From Bacteroidales bacterium (GTDB taxonomy: Bacteria > Bacteroidota > Bacteroidia > Bacteroidales > UBA932), in assembly GCA_017502125.1 (NCBI GenBank), contig JAFVVN010000010.1, positions 1 to 55,986 on the forward strand: a stretch of 55,986 nt of DNA. Reading direction: 5' to 3'. Position 1 is the first letter of the stretch, and every line of letters starts with the position of its first letter. Under the pieces are notes generated by a model. It saw nothing but the letters and a program-made list of their open reading frames with translations, did not search any database and was not told where the DNA came from. The translations under genes were made by a program, and so were the position numbers. This document shows positions 15,873 to 25,287 of this stretch, in pieces.

Positions 15873-18818
15873 TTAGAAGTCCAGTCCGAGACTGAGTGAA
15901 ACAATGCGTGGACGCGGATAGAACGAGCTGTCGAATCCGCTTGGCACTTCAGGATCCACACCGGAATATTTTGTCCATGTGAACACGTTCTGCACAAGTA
16001 CGGATGCTCTGAGTCCCATGGTGTTCCTGAACACTCTTCCGAAGTCGTAGCTTACGGTAAGATTGTCCATCTTGAGGAATGAGGCATTCTCCACATAGTG
16101 GTCGGAATAGAACTGTCTTGTCCTGAAACCTGTCTCAAGATAGCTTGAATGAAGATTGCTCAGCTGAGGCGCACTGTATTTCATGGTCTCGAGTGCTCCT
16201 GTGTTCACAGCCATTGCGTTATACACATAGTTGCCGAGGCTGGCACGGAAGGCTGCTGAAACCGAAAGGTTCCTCCATCTGAGACTGGTGTTGAAGCCCA
16301 GAAGCACATCGGCAGCAGGAGAATGATAGCAGTATCTGTCATCGATCGTGATGACTCCGTCGTCGTTCAGGTCAGCATAGGCCCCTTCGATCGGCTTTCC
16401 TGCCGTGTCATAGAGCTGCTTGTAGACAAAGAAACTGTATGGTTCCTCACCTTCGGTCATCACCTGCACATATTTTCCGTCGATCATCGGGCCGACGAGA
16501 GTCTCTGTGACCTCACCGTTGTCCACCAGAGTCAGGTTGGTGATGTTCACATTCTGCCATGTGGCATTGGCTCCGACCTCCCAGGTCCAGTCCTTTGTCT
16601 GCACAGGAATCACATTGAGAGAGGCCTCAAGTCCGTAGCTTTCCATATTTCCGACGTTAGTGGTTATGGACTTGGTGAAGTTGGTTCCGGCAGCAGCCGG
16701 AACGGTCGCGAGCAGGTCCTCTGTCTTCCTTGTATAATAGTCAAAGCTACCTGTGATCCTGTCATCGGCAAAACCGAAGTCAAAACCGGCATTCCAGGAT
16801 CTTGTGGTCTCCCATTTCAGGTCAGACACATAGGCAGAAGGAAGATAGGTATTCACCATATTGCCGTCTGCACCGATATACTGGCTGTTTTCCGTTCCTG
16901 ACCAATAGACAGGAAGGTAGTTGTAGTTTCCTATTCCGTCCTGCTGGCCGGTGACTCCGTAACTTGCTCTGAGCTTGAGGTTTGTGACTGCTTTGGAATC
17001 TCTGAGGAAAGCTTCCTCGGCAATGTTCCATGCAAGAGCCACAGACGGGAATGTTCCCCAGCGGGTGTCAGGAGAGAATCTTGAAGTTCCGTCCCTTCTT
17101 ATGGTTGCAGTGACCATATATCTTGAATCATAAGAAAGGTTCACGCGGCCGTAATATGACATCAGGGCATGTCTCTGGTCAGTTGCCTTATAGGCTCCGT
17201 TGAGACTTTCCCTGGCTGCATTGTAGACATCGCCTGCCGGAGAAGTTGCCTTCCAGTACTGCCAGTCATATCCCGCAGTGACGTCGATCCTGAACTTCTT
17301 TATATCTGTATTATAGTTAAGATAGGCTGTAAAAAGGTTGTTATGCTTCTCAGCTGGACCATATGGGGCATAATATCCCTTCTGGTCATAGTTGGAGGCT
17401 GCGGTCTCCGGAACAAAGGTGTAGCCCTTGCCGGTGGCATAGTCATAGCCATATGCAAGGTGGAGCTTCAGGTCAGGGAGGAAGTGCATCCTGTAGTCCA
17501 CCTCAGCGTTGCCGACCACCCTGTACACCTGGCTCTGGGCATCTGTCTGCTCCAGAAGTCCGAGAGGGTTCTTGACTGCCTCAGGGTTAGGAGATCCGTT
17601 GCTGGTGATCTCGGTGTAGCCTCCGAGCTCCTCCTTGCCTGAATATACAGGAAGGGTCGGATTGAAGGTGGCCGCATTCCAGATGGCTCCTGTCTGTGCG
17701 AAATGATTATGGTTATAGGCTCCCTTCACATTGATTCCTATCTTGATATAGTCGTCGAAGAAGGACGGATTGAGCGAGATGTTGGCTGTAGCTCTTTCCG
17801 CATTGTCAGTCTTGAGGATACCGTCCTGATTATAGTATCCGACAGAGGCTCTGAAAGGAAGATTCTTCACTATACGTCCGGAAACGCTGACGAGATTGTC
17901 AGTTCCGAATGCCGGTGCATAGATCTGGCTGTTCCAGTCTGTGCGGGCGTCACCCAAAAGAGAAGTATAGCTTTCATCAAGACCGTTCACCACATTGAGG
18001 AACTCGTCTGTGGAAAGCATGTCCGCCAGCTTGGTCTTCCACTGGACGGACTGTGTGGAATTCACATTTACAGTGATCTTGCTGCCTGTACCCTTCTTGG
18101 TGGTGATAATGATGACACCGTTTGATGCTCTTGAGCCATAGATGGCTGTCGAGGAGGCATCTTTCAGCACGGTCATCGACTCAATGTCGGAAGGGTTGAT
18201 CATGGAAAGGAAGTTGCCGTCATTTCCGCTGATTCCACCGATTTCGAGAGGAATGCCGTCAAGGACGATGAGAGGGTCGTTGGACGCGTTGAGTGATGCA
18301 CCGCCTCGGATCCTGATGGTGCTTCCTGCTGTAGGGGAACCGCTGCTGGACATGATCTGCACTCCGGCCACCTTTCCGTTGATCAGCTGCTCAGGAGAAG
18401 ACAGCAGACCATTGTTGAAGTCCTTACTGCCCACCGCCGAAACAGAGCCGGTCAGGTCCTTCTTTGCAGTAGTACCATAACCGATCACCACGGCATCGCT
18501 CAACAGTTCAGTGTCGGGCATGAGCTGGATATCGATCCGGTTTCTTCCCTCCACAGCGACGATCTGGGTCTCATATCCGAGATATGAGAATGTCAGAGAG
18601 GCATTTTCCGGGACATTGATCCGGTAATTTCCATCAATGTCAGTCGTCACACCGTTTGTGGTCCCTGTGACTATCACTGTCAGGCCTATCATCGGAGCCC
18701 CGGTCTCGTCGATGACGGTTCCGCTGACTGTCCCTGATTGCGCCATGACAGAATGAGGACTGAATATACCGGCAGCAACGGCCAGCAATACAGTAATTTT
18801 CAGAAACAAGTGTTTCAT
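15873..18818 (-). CDS. SusC/RagA-family TonB-dependent outer-membrane transporter
   Basis: 981 residues with a signal peptide ending ...SVMAQ. A CarboxypepD_reg-like domain (SGTVSGTVIDETGAPMIGL) is at about 28-110, then the plug domain (about 110-240) with the SusC signatures LSDAVVIGYGTTAKKDLTG, IRIRGGASLNASNDPLIVLD and TAIYGSRASNGVIIITTKKG, and a 22-strand barrel ending in an aromatic residue (SLSLGLDF). It imports galactan oligosaccharides with the SusD lid. No full -7 box is evident upstream; the first gene of such operons is usually activated by the hybrid two-component regulator, here encoded next door. Confidence 0.96.
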   Translation of the reverse strand: MKHLFLKITVLLAVAAGIFSPHSVMAQSGTVSGTVIDETGAPMIGLTVIVTGTTNGVTTDIDGNYRINVPENASLTFSYLGYETQIVAVEGRNRIDIQLMPDTELLSDAVVIGYGTTAKKDLTGSVSAVGSKDFNNGLLSSPEQLINGKVAGVQIMSSSGSPTAGSTIRIRGGASLNASNDPLIVLDGIPLEIGGISGNDGNFLSMINPSDIESMTVLKDASSTAIYGSRASNGVIIITTKKGTGSKITVNVNSTQSVQWKTKLADMLSTDEFLNVVNGLDESYTSLLGDARTDWNSQIYAPAFGTDNLVSVSGRIVKNLPFRASVGYYNQDGILKTDNAERATANISLNPSFFDDYIKIGINVKGAYNHNHFAQTGAIWNAATFNPTLPVYSGKEELGGYTEITSNGSPNPEAVKNPLGLLEQTDAQSQVYRVVGNAEVDYRMHFLPDLKLHLAYGYDYATGKGYTFVPETAASNYDQKGYYAPYGPAEKHNNLFTAYLNYNTDIKKFRIDVTAGYDWQYWKATSPAGDVYNAARESLNGAYKATDQRHALMSYYGRVNLSYDSRYMVTATIRRDGTSRFSPDTRWGTFPSVALAWNIAEEAFLRDSKAVTNLKLRASYGVTGQQDGIGNYNYLPVYWSGTENSQYIGADGNMVNTYLPSAYVSDLKWETTRSWNAGFDFGFADDRITGSFDYYTRKTEDLLATVPAAAGTNFTKSITTNVGNMESYGLEASLNVIPVQTKDWTWEVGANATWQNVNITNLTLVDNGEVTETLVGPMIDGKYVQVMTEGEEPYSFFVYKQLYDTAGKPIEGAYADLNDDGVITIDDRYCYHSPAADVLLGFNTSLRWRNLSVSAAFRASLGNYVYNAMAVNTGALETMKYSAPQLSNLHSSYLETGFRTRQFYSDHYVENASFLKMDNLTVSYDFGRVFRNTMGLRASVLVQNVFTWTKYSGVDPEVPSGFDSSFYPRPRIVSLSLGLDF

Positions 18819-18924
18819 TTTGTCTGGTTTAATTGGTTAATATTAGTGTCATACCGCAAGTTTAGACATTGTCAGAAGCGAATGAAACACCAAATCGGAC
18901 AAAAAGCAACGCTATTCGGACACA

Positions 18925-21900
18925 TCAGGAATCTGTCCTTTTTCTATATTCCTTCGGAGTCATTCCGAACTCTTCCGCAAAGCATTTCGAGAAATATGAA
19001 GCGTTCGAATACCCCACAAGGAACATCACCTCAGATACGGTGAACTTGTCCTCCTCAAGAAGTATCGACGCCTTCCTCATTCTCAGCTTACGTATATAGT
19101 TAACCGGAGTGGAGCCTGTGAGCTGCTTGAGCTTCCTGTAGAGCTGCTTGCCGTCCACAGCCACCATCTCTGCAAGAGAGGACACATTGAACTCCTCCCG
19201 TCCCATATTCTCCTCTATCACCTTGGTCACCTTCTCCATGAAGACCTCATCCGGTGATTTGAGTTCACGGCACTCCTTGAAATCAGGTCTGGATGTAGCT
19301 TCTATACGCACAGCCTCCTCTATCGAGTTCCTCTTCCTGAGAAGCTGGGCTATCCTCAGCTGAAGTTTCCTTATATCGAAAGGTTTAGGCATGAATATAT
19401 CGACCCCTGCCTTTATGCTCTCCATCTCTGTAGCCATATCCTCCTTTGCCGTAAGCATTATTATAGGTATGGTGGAAGTGCGATAGTCTCTGCGGACAGC
19501 GCGACACAAAGTGAACCCGTCCATCTGAGGCATCATCTGGTCGACGATTATAAGGTCCGGAATGAAGTCCGCCATGATGTCCAGCGCTTCCTTTCCGTCA
19601 TAAGCCTTCCGACATTCATAATGCTCCGAAAGAGTCTCTGCAAGAAAGGCCACGATCTCCTTATTGTCGTCAATTATCAGAATTCTGGCTGAAGTGCCGT
19701 CAGAAGACTCCTCTGCAATGATATCCCCATCTTTGTCTATATAGGAACTCTCCACACAGGAATTCTCTCCAGTGAGCGGGATGTTGAACCTCACTGTCGT
19801 GCCCTCATCACTTTCTATTGTGATCCGGCCCCCATGAAGCTCTATGTATTTCTTCACCAGATAAAGACCGATTCCGCTTCCCTCCCTGCGTTTTCCGTTC
19901 TTTCCCTGAAAATACCTGATGAACACCAGGGACAGCTCCTCCTTGTCGATTCCGCGCCCGTTATCGGATATGGTGATGACGGCACTCCCACTCACATTCT
20001 CAAGCCGGACATCCACTCTTCCGGTGTCCTCACTGACATACCTGATGGCATTGGACAGGAGATTGATCACTGCCGATTCCAGTTTGAGGGCATCAATATT
20101 AGCCCACAGCATTCCTTCCGGGCGATGCAGATTCAGGGATATCCTCTTTTCCTCAACAACTGCACTGAAGGTCCTGATGCTGTTGTCCAGCAGAGAGCCG
20201 AGCTCTGTGTGAGACCTTATGAGGATGTCCTCGCTCTCCACCTCCAGTTGTTTGAAATCCAGGATCTTATGAATCAAGGTATTCAGTCTCAAAGCGTTAT
20301 TATGGATAGTGGAAAGGGTTTCCCTCTGCCGGGCATTGGTCGTTTCGGAAAGCATCCTGCTCACCGGAGCCATGATCAGACTGAGAGGAGTCTTCAGTTC
20401 GTGTGATATGTTGACGAAGAAGTCCATCTTCATATTGGACAGTTCCAAGGTCCTCTCCTTCTCACGAAGTTCGAACTCCCTTCTGTTTCTCACATGGATT
20501 ATCCTCACACCCGTCACGATCAGAGCAACAAGAAGGACGAAATATATGACAAAGGCCTGCCAGCGCAGATACCACGGATATGGAACTGCTATGGAATAGG
20601 TGGTTATCACTGCAGACGGGCTGTCAGAAGGATTGGAGGCGCTCAACTGCAGGGAGTATGTTCCTCCGGGAAGATTCACCAGGGATATATGATTATTGCC
20701 TTTGCCGAGGGCCTGCCATTTTTCTTCATCGCCGAACCGGTAGTGATAGGATTCCTCTGGCCGATAGGAATATGAAGACAGTTCTATGGTTATGTCTGTC
20801 TCCTGCCTGAGTCCGATGTGATTTCCTTCCTGCACATAATCCTCCTTCAGCCTCATCAGTCTGCCGTCGGAAACCAATGAGGTGATGACGACCGGATCGG
20901 AAACCAAATGGAAGTTCCTCCTTCCGGCATCAATACGCGTCAGGCAGTCCTCGCCTCCAAGCAGGATCTCGTCGTTCCGACCGTCATACAGACCGCACAT
21001 ATGGTTGTCTTCAGTATTCAATATGCTTGTGACCTGAGAGGTTACAGGATCGATGCACGCAACACCTTCGGAAGAAGTGAACCACACCCTGCCGTTTTCC
21101 AGAAAGAAGGAATGGATTTTACGACATGTCTTCGAAAAGTCCAGGCTCACGTCCTCTTCACTGATTGTGTCGTAGCGATGCAGCTTGCCGGAAATTGAAT
21201 ACCAGATGTCGTCGCCAAGACAGACCATATTGTCTGCATACAGACCATGACTTTTCACAGCAAGAGTATTTACATCAATGGATACCAGGCCGTTGGAAGT
21301 GCTGGCCCATATATGGTCCCCACCACCGTCCTGCAGGAGATATACGTTGTTACCGGTGCCGGAGTCCTCACCGAAGTGATGAAGGATATCGAGATTGTCC
21401 TTCCGGCAAATGAAGAGTCCGCCCATGTATGAGGCTATCCATATCCTGCCGAGGCTGTCCTCCAGGATGGAATATGCCCAGTTCGCGTTCTTTCCGGACT
21501 CTTCTACCTGTATCTGATGGAAATCAAACCTCCTGTTCCTCCTGTCATATCTCGCCACTCCTCCGTCAGAGGCTATCCAGATGTCGTCAGAACTGTCCTC
21601 ATACACGCAGCGGATGTGGTTGTGCCTTATCGGATATCGGTCAGAATCCTGTCTGAACCACTCCACTTCATAGGGACTTGCACCGTTGATGTGGATGAGT
21701 CCGTTCTCTCCACCGAGCCAGTAGTCCCCGCGGGAGTCCATCAGCATATATGTGAACAGGTTACCGTCTCCTGAGTTCACTATCTCCGAAAGATGAATAT
21801 CATGCCTTCCGGCATCAGTCCTGGCAAGGGAGACTCCCCTTCCTGTGGCCAGCCATATGTTCCGGTCCTTGTCACGGAGAATGTCCCATACTATGTTGTT

Positions 21901-22788
21901 GCACAGCGACCTTGGATTTCTTGAGTCATGCACCACCCATGTGTGCGAACCTGAGTCAAAGTCATAGACAAACATACCGGCATCCGTCCCTATAAGCAGA
22001 TTGTCGTCAGCATCCAGAGCCAGAGCCTTGAAGGAATTTCCTGCCAGCAAGGACTTTCTATGTGCCTTCCCCGAGCTGAAATCATATTTATAAAGGTATC
22101 CTTCCGTACCTGCCCATATGCAGTTTCTGCCCCTGTCCCAGAGCAAGGAGTTCACCATCAGCCTCTCCGAGCTTCCAAGCTCAATGACACTTCTGCTGGC
22201 GTTCTTGGAGTCAAAACAGCTGAGATACTCATAGGAGGCCACAAAAAGCTTGTCCCCAGCCGGCTCCAAGGAATATATGGTCGTCTCATCACTTCCCGCC
22301 AGTCCCACATCCTCCACAAGACCGTCATCCAGACACATTCTTCTGAGTCCGTGGTCGCGGGTTCCTATCCATAGATATCCGTCAAAGAGGGCAAGGGACC
22401 GGACAGCCTCGGACAGGTCCACATCGGAGTATGGACAGCCGAAAGTCTTGTCCTTCAGGCTGAACCACCTGACCCCGTTGTCAGTTCCGAGACAGAGGTG
22501 ATCTCCACAGATCTGAACTATGGAAAATACAGGATTTCCTAAAGGATAGTCAGCGTCGATATGCTCATGGAGATCATATCCGTTGTAGCTGTATAATCCA
22601 CGCAAGGTGCCCATCCACACCATGCCGTCATCATCCTGAAACACTGTGTTCACTATGTTGGCATCAACAGGAAGGGATATATTCTTGAATGTCTGATATG
22701 ACTGCGTACGGCTCAGAGGATGGGACGGCATCCCGGTCATCACCTGAACTGAGATCAGCACCGTAGCAAATATTAGTTTCAGCCTCAT
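18925..22788 (-). CDS. Hybrid two-component system regulator of the galactan locus
   Basis: 1287 residues from the ATG at 22788 (MRLKLIFATVLISVQ); a longer in-frame extension runs through the promoter and is rejected. Order: signal peptide, periplasmic two-bladed beta-propeller with Reg_prop repeats (FQDDDGMVWMGTLRGLYSY and many like it, about 25-620), Y_Y_Y domain (about 640-725), membrane segment (about 742-765), HisKA with H796 in NISHELKTP, HATPase_c (NGRGID and GSGIGLYL), receiver domain with phospho-acceptor D1083 in LIIVDQMMP, and an AraC-type DNA-binding domain (about 1185-1285, ending GMTPKEYRKR). It senses a galactan oligosaccharide in the periplasm and activates the sus genes. All catalytic residues checked are present. 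Confidence 0.95.
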   Translation of the reverse strand: MRLKLIFATVLISVQVMTGMPSHPLSRTQSYQTFKNISLPVDANIVNTVFQDDDGMVWMGTLRGLYSYNGYDLHEHIDADYPLGNPVFSIVQICGDHLCLGTDNGVRWFSLKDKTFGCPYSDVDLSEAVRSLALFDGYLWIGTRDHGLRRMCLDDGLVEDVGLAGSDETTIYSLEPAGDKLFVASYEYLSCFDSKNASRSVIELGSSERLMVNSLLWDRGRNCIWAGTEGYLYKYDFSSGKAHRKSLLAGNSFKALALDADDNLLIGTDAGMFVYDFDSGSHTWVVHDSRNPRSLCNNIVWDILRDKDRNIWLATGRGVSLARTDAGRHDIHLSEIVNSGDGNLFTYMLMDSRGDYWLGGENGLIHINGASPYEVEWFRQDSDRYPIRHNHIRCVYEDSSDDIWIASDGGVARYDRRNRRFDFHQIQVEESGKNANWAYSILEDSLGRIWIASYMGGLFICRKDNLDILHHFGEDSGTGNNVYLLQDGGGDHIWASTSNGLVSIDVNTLAVKSHGLYADNMVCLGDDIWYSISGKLHRYDTISEEDVSLDFSKTCRKIHSFFLENGRVWFTSSEGVACIDPVTSQVTSILNTEDNHMCGLYDGRNDEILLGGEDCLTRIDAGRRNFHLVSDPVVITSLVSDGRLMRLKEDYVQEGNHIGLRQETDITIELSSYSYRPEESYHYRFGDEEKWQALGKGNNHISLVNLPGGTYSLQLSASNPSDSPSAVITTYSIAVPYPWYLRWQAFVIYFVLLVALIVTGVRIIHVRNRREFELREKERTLELSNMKMDFFVNISHELKTPLSLIMAPVSRMLSETTNARQRETLSTIHNNALRLNTLIHKILDFKQLEVESEDILIRSHTELGSLLDNSIRTFSAVVEEKRISLNLHRPEGMLWANIDALKLESAVINLLSNAIRYVSEDTGRVDVRLENVSGSAVITISDNGRGIDKEELSLVFIRYFQGKNGKRREGSGIGLYLVKKYIELHGGRITIESDEGTTVRFNIPLTGENSCVESSYIDKDGDIIAEESSDGTSARILIIDDNKEIVAFLAETLSEHYECRKAYDGKEALDIMADFIPDLIIVDQMMPQMDGFTLCRAVRRDYRTSTIPIIMLTAKEDMATEMESIKAGVDIFMPKPFDIRKLQLRIAQLLRKRNSIEEAVRIEATSRPDFKECRELKSPDEVFMEKVTKVIEENMGREEFNVSSLAEMVAVDGKQLYRKLKQLTGSTPVNYIRKLRMRKASILLEEDKFTVSEVMFLVGYSNASYFSKCFAEEFGMTPKEYRKRTDS

Positions 22789-22816
22789 CTTTCGACCAAA
22801 TCTTGAATTTGACAAA

Positions 22817-22824
22817 CAAATATA
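22817..22824 (-). promoter_or_regulatory. -7 promoter box for the hybrid two-component regulator
   Basis: Minus-strand TATATTTG, 28 bp before the ATG at 22788. No clear -33 box. Confidence 0.5.
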
Positions 22825-22846
22825 AGTATTCTGTCTTGATTTTTTA

Positions 22847-22854
22847 TACCTTTG
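22847..22854 (+). promoter_or_regulatory. -7 promoter box for the VOC/sulfonolipid operon
   Basis: TACCTTTG followed by C, a full TAnnTTTG match, 75 bp upstream of the VOC ATG. The leader between them is very A/T-rich with repeated TTACTATAT-like words (about 22870-22915). Confidence 0.5.
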
Positions 22855-22929
22855 CAGCCCAATAGTAAATACACTTACTATATAGTTATTTACTGTATAA
22901 CAATTTACTATATTAAAAATCAATAGATT

Positions 22930-23997
22930 ATGGAAAGATTCTTAATATCCGGAATCCAGCAGATAGGTGTCGGAACCGAGGATTTCAGAAAGTCCTGGGA
23001 CTGGTACATAGACATGTTCGGCATCGATGTGAAGATTCTGGAAGACGACACTGTCGCTGAGAGGATGTTGCCATATACGGGCGGAAAGCCTCAGCAGAGA
23101 CATGCATGCATAGCTGTGAGCCTTCTGGGAGGAGGTGGATTCGAGATCTGGCAGTACTCTAAGCGCAAGCCTGTCTCCTGCCCGTTCACCATTTCCGTGG
23201 GAGATCTGGGAATTTTCGCCGCCAAGCTCAACTGCAGCGATATCGCCGCCTTCTACCGCGAACTGTCCGCCAAGTGGGAGCACTGCACCAGCCCTGAACT
23301 CCTTCCGGACGGCACTCCATGCTTCTATGTCAGGGACCTCTACGGGAACATATTCCAGATCGTGGAGAACAGAAAGGTCTTCATCAATCAGGGCCGCCTC
23401 ACCGGAGGAATGGCAGGAGCCGTGATCGGAGTTTCCGACATGGAGGCTTCAGTGAAGTTCTACAGCGAGGTCCTCGGATACAGCATAGTCAGAAGCGACT
23501 CCACCGGGATTTTCAGCAAGCACGACATAATGCCGGGAGCCGGAATGAACTGCCGCCGCGTCATCCTCGCATCTGAGAAACGCAAGGGAGCATTTGCAGA
23601 ACTGTTCGGAGATTCGACCATAGAGCTCGTCCAGGCCCTGGAACGCACACCACGAAAGATATATGAGGGACGATATTGGGGCGACCCCGGCTTCATCCAG
23701 GTGTGCTTTGATGTCACCAACATGACTGCCCTGGGAGCCTTCTGCAAGGAGCATGGCCATCCGTTCACCGTGGACAGCTGTCCGGACGGAAGGAAGTTCG
23801 ACATGGGGGACGCTTCTGGCCACTTCACCTACATTGAGGACCCGGACGGAACACTTATTGAATTCGTGGAGACACATAAGGTGCCGGTGGTCAAGAAACT
23901 CGGATGGTTCATCGACATGAGCCGACGCAACCCTGAAAAGCCGCTCCCTAAGTTCCTGTTCAGGATGATGGGAATCGTATCCAGACAAAAGAAATAA
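22930..23997 (+). CDS. Tandem VOC (glyoxalase/dioxygenase superfamily) protein in the sulfonolipid operon
   Basis: 355 residues with two vicinal-oxygen-chelate modules. The first covers about residues 5-150 (IQQIGVGTEDFRKSWDWYIDMFG, here the typical first strand and helix; ending in FYVRDLYGNIFQIVE). The second covers about 155-325 (GVSDMEASVKFYSEVLGY to FTYIEDPDGTLIEFVETH). Metal-ligand positions are suggested by the glutamates in FEIWQ, IVEN, IELVQ and IEFVE. Such folds act as isomerases, dioxygenases or lyases. No signal peptide. It begins the operon, 21 bp before the acyltransferase gene, so a step in sulfonolipid synthesis or tailoring is possible but unproven. The exact reaction cannot be read from sequence. 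Confidence 0.88.
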   Translation: MERFLISGIQQIGVGTEDFRKSWDWYIDMFGIDVKILEDDTVAERMLPYTGGKPQQRHACIAVSLLGGGGFEIWQYSKRKPVSCPFTISVGDLGIFAAKLNCSDIAAFYRELSAKWEHCTSPELLPDGTPCFYVRDLYGNIFQIVENRKVFINQGRLTGGMAGAVIGVSDMEASVKFYSEVLGYSIVRSDSTGIFSKHDIMPGAGMNCRRVILASEKRKGAFAELFGDSTIELVQALERTPRKIYEGRYWGDPGFIQVCFDVTNMTALGAFCKEHGHPFTVDSCPDGRKFDMGDASGHFTYIEDPDGTLIEFVETHKVPVVKKLGWFIDMSRRNPEKPLPKFLFRMMGIVSRQKK

Positions 23998-24018
23998 TCA
24001 TTAAAACATAAACCTGCC

Positions 24019-25284
24019 ATGTACACAGACATTTTTGACAGAATAAGAAAATCTACAGGAGGACCTATCGGTCAGTATCGCGAAAAGGCTGAAGGATATT
24101 TTGCCTTCCCTCGCCTGGAAGGTGAATTAGGTCCGCACATGAAATTCAACGGACAGGAGGTGCTCTGCTGGAGCCTCAACAACTATCTCGGTCTGGCAAA
24201 CCACCCGGAAATCCGCAAGGCAGATGCTGAAGCTGCAGCACGCTGGGGACTTGCCTACCCTATGGGAAGCCGTATGATGACAGGCCAGACTCATCTTCAT
24301 GAGGAACTTGAGCGCCGTCTCGCCGCTTTCGAGAAGAAGGAAGCCGCCTTCGAATTCAACTTCGGATACCAGGGAATAGTTTCCACCATCGATGCCCTCG
24401 TGAGCCGTCACGACGTGATAGTCTATGACGCAGAGGACCATGCCTGCCTTCTCGACGGAATCAGACTGCACATCGGAAGCAAATACAAATACCGTCACAA
24501 CGACATCAAGGACTGTGAAAGAGTGATTGCAAGGGCCTGCGCCGAGGCTGAGACAAAGGGCGGCGGCGTGCTTCTGATCACCGAAGGAGTGTTCGGCATG
24601 ACCGGAGCACTCGGAATCCTCGACCAGATAGCCGCACTCAAGAAGAAATACCGGTTCAGGATCATGATCGATGACGCCCACGGATTCGGTGCGATGGGAG
24701 AACACGGACGCGGAACCTCCGAGCACTTCGGCGTCATGGACGAGATAGACATATATATAGGTGCATATGCGAAGTCAATGGCCATCATCGGCGGTTTTGT
24801 CGCTGCGGACAAGGACATCATCGACTACCTGAAATACAATATGCGCTCCCAGATATATGCGAAATCGCTTCCTATGCCTATCGTGGAAGGCTGCCTCAAG
24901 AGACTCGACATCATAGACAGCCCAGAGGGAGACGCCCTCCGCGCCCAGCTCTGGAAGGTCACAAGACGACTCCAGCTGGGATTCCGCGAACTCGGATTCG
25001 AGATCGGACCGGCAGAGGCATGCGTCACTCCTGTCCATGTGAAGGCCGGTGTGAACCAGGCTTCCAACATTGCGGTGGCCCTTCGTGAAGAGTACCATAT
25101 CTTCTGCTCTGTGGTCATCTACCCTGTGATTCCTCCGGGAATGGTCATCTTCCGCATCATCCCGACGGCGGCCCACAGCATGGAGGACGTGGAAAGGACT
25201 CTCGCTGCATTCAAGGAGATCAAGGAGCGTCTCGACCGCGGAGAATTCGACAAGGAAATGCCGAATATGGCACTTATCAGATAA
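24019..25284 (+). CDS. Alpha-oxoamine synthase: probable cysteate fatty-acyltransferase (3-ketocapnine synthase)
   Basis: 421-residue PLP enzyme of the AONS/serine palmitoyltransferase family. Seen: the NNYLGLANHPEI N-terminal motif, EFNFGYQGIVSTIDAL, the cofactor aspartate segment MIDDAHGFGAMGEHGRGT and the PLP lysine K252 in GAYAKSMAIIGGF. The family condenses an amino acid with a fatty-acyl thioester, releasing CO2. A cysteate synthase two genes downstream makes cysteate the likely amino acid, giving 3-ketocapnine, the first committed step of sulfonolipid synthesis (known as SulA/CapA in Alistipes, Capnocytophaga and Flavobacterium work). The alternative is serine palmitoyltransferase for sphingolipids; the context argues against it. 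Stop codon is 3 bp before the SDR start. Confidence 0.85.
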   Translation: MYTDIFDRIRKSTGGPIGQYREKAEGYFAFPRLEGELGPHMKFNGQEVLCWSLNNYLGLANHPEIRKADAEAAARWGLAYPMGSRMMTGQTHLHEELERRLAAFEKKEAAFEFNFGYQGIVSTIDALVSRHDVIVYDAEDHACLLDGIRLHIGSKYKYRHNDIKDCERVIARACAEAETKGGGVLLITEGVFGMTGALGILDQIAALKKKYRFRIMIDDAHGFGAMGEHGRGTSEHFGVMDEIDIYIGAYAKSMAIIGGFVAADKDIIDYLKYNMRSQIYAKSLPMPIVEGCLKRLDIIDSPEGDALRAQLWKVTRRLQLGFRELGFEIGPAEACVTPVHVKAGVNQASNIAVALREEYHIFCSVVIYPVIPPGMVIFRIIPTAAHSMEDVERTLAAFKEIKERLDRGEFDKEMPNMALIR

Positions 25285-25287
25285 GCC

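Noticed and set aside
22789-22923. Longer N-terminus for the hybrid two-component regulator
   Set aside because: The extension has no signal peptide and reads through a TATATTTG promoter box; the MRLKL start gives a proper secretion signal.
24019-25284. Serine palmitoyltransferase for sphingolipids
   Set aside because: Same enzyme family, but the adjacent cysteate synthase makes the cysteate-using enzyme more likely; phylogeny would decide.
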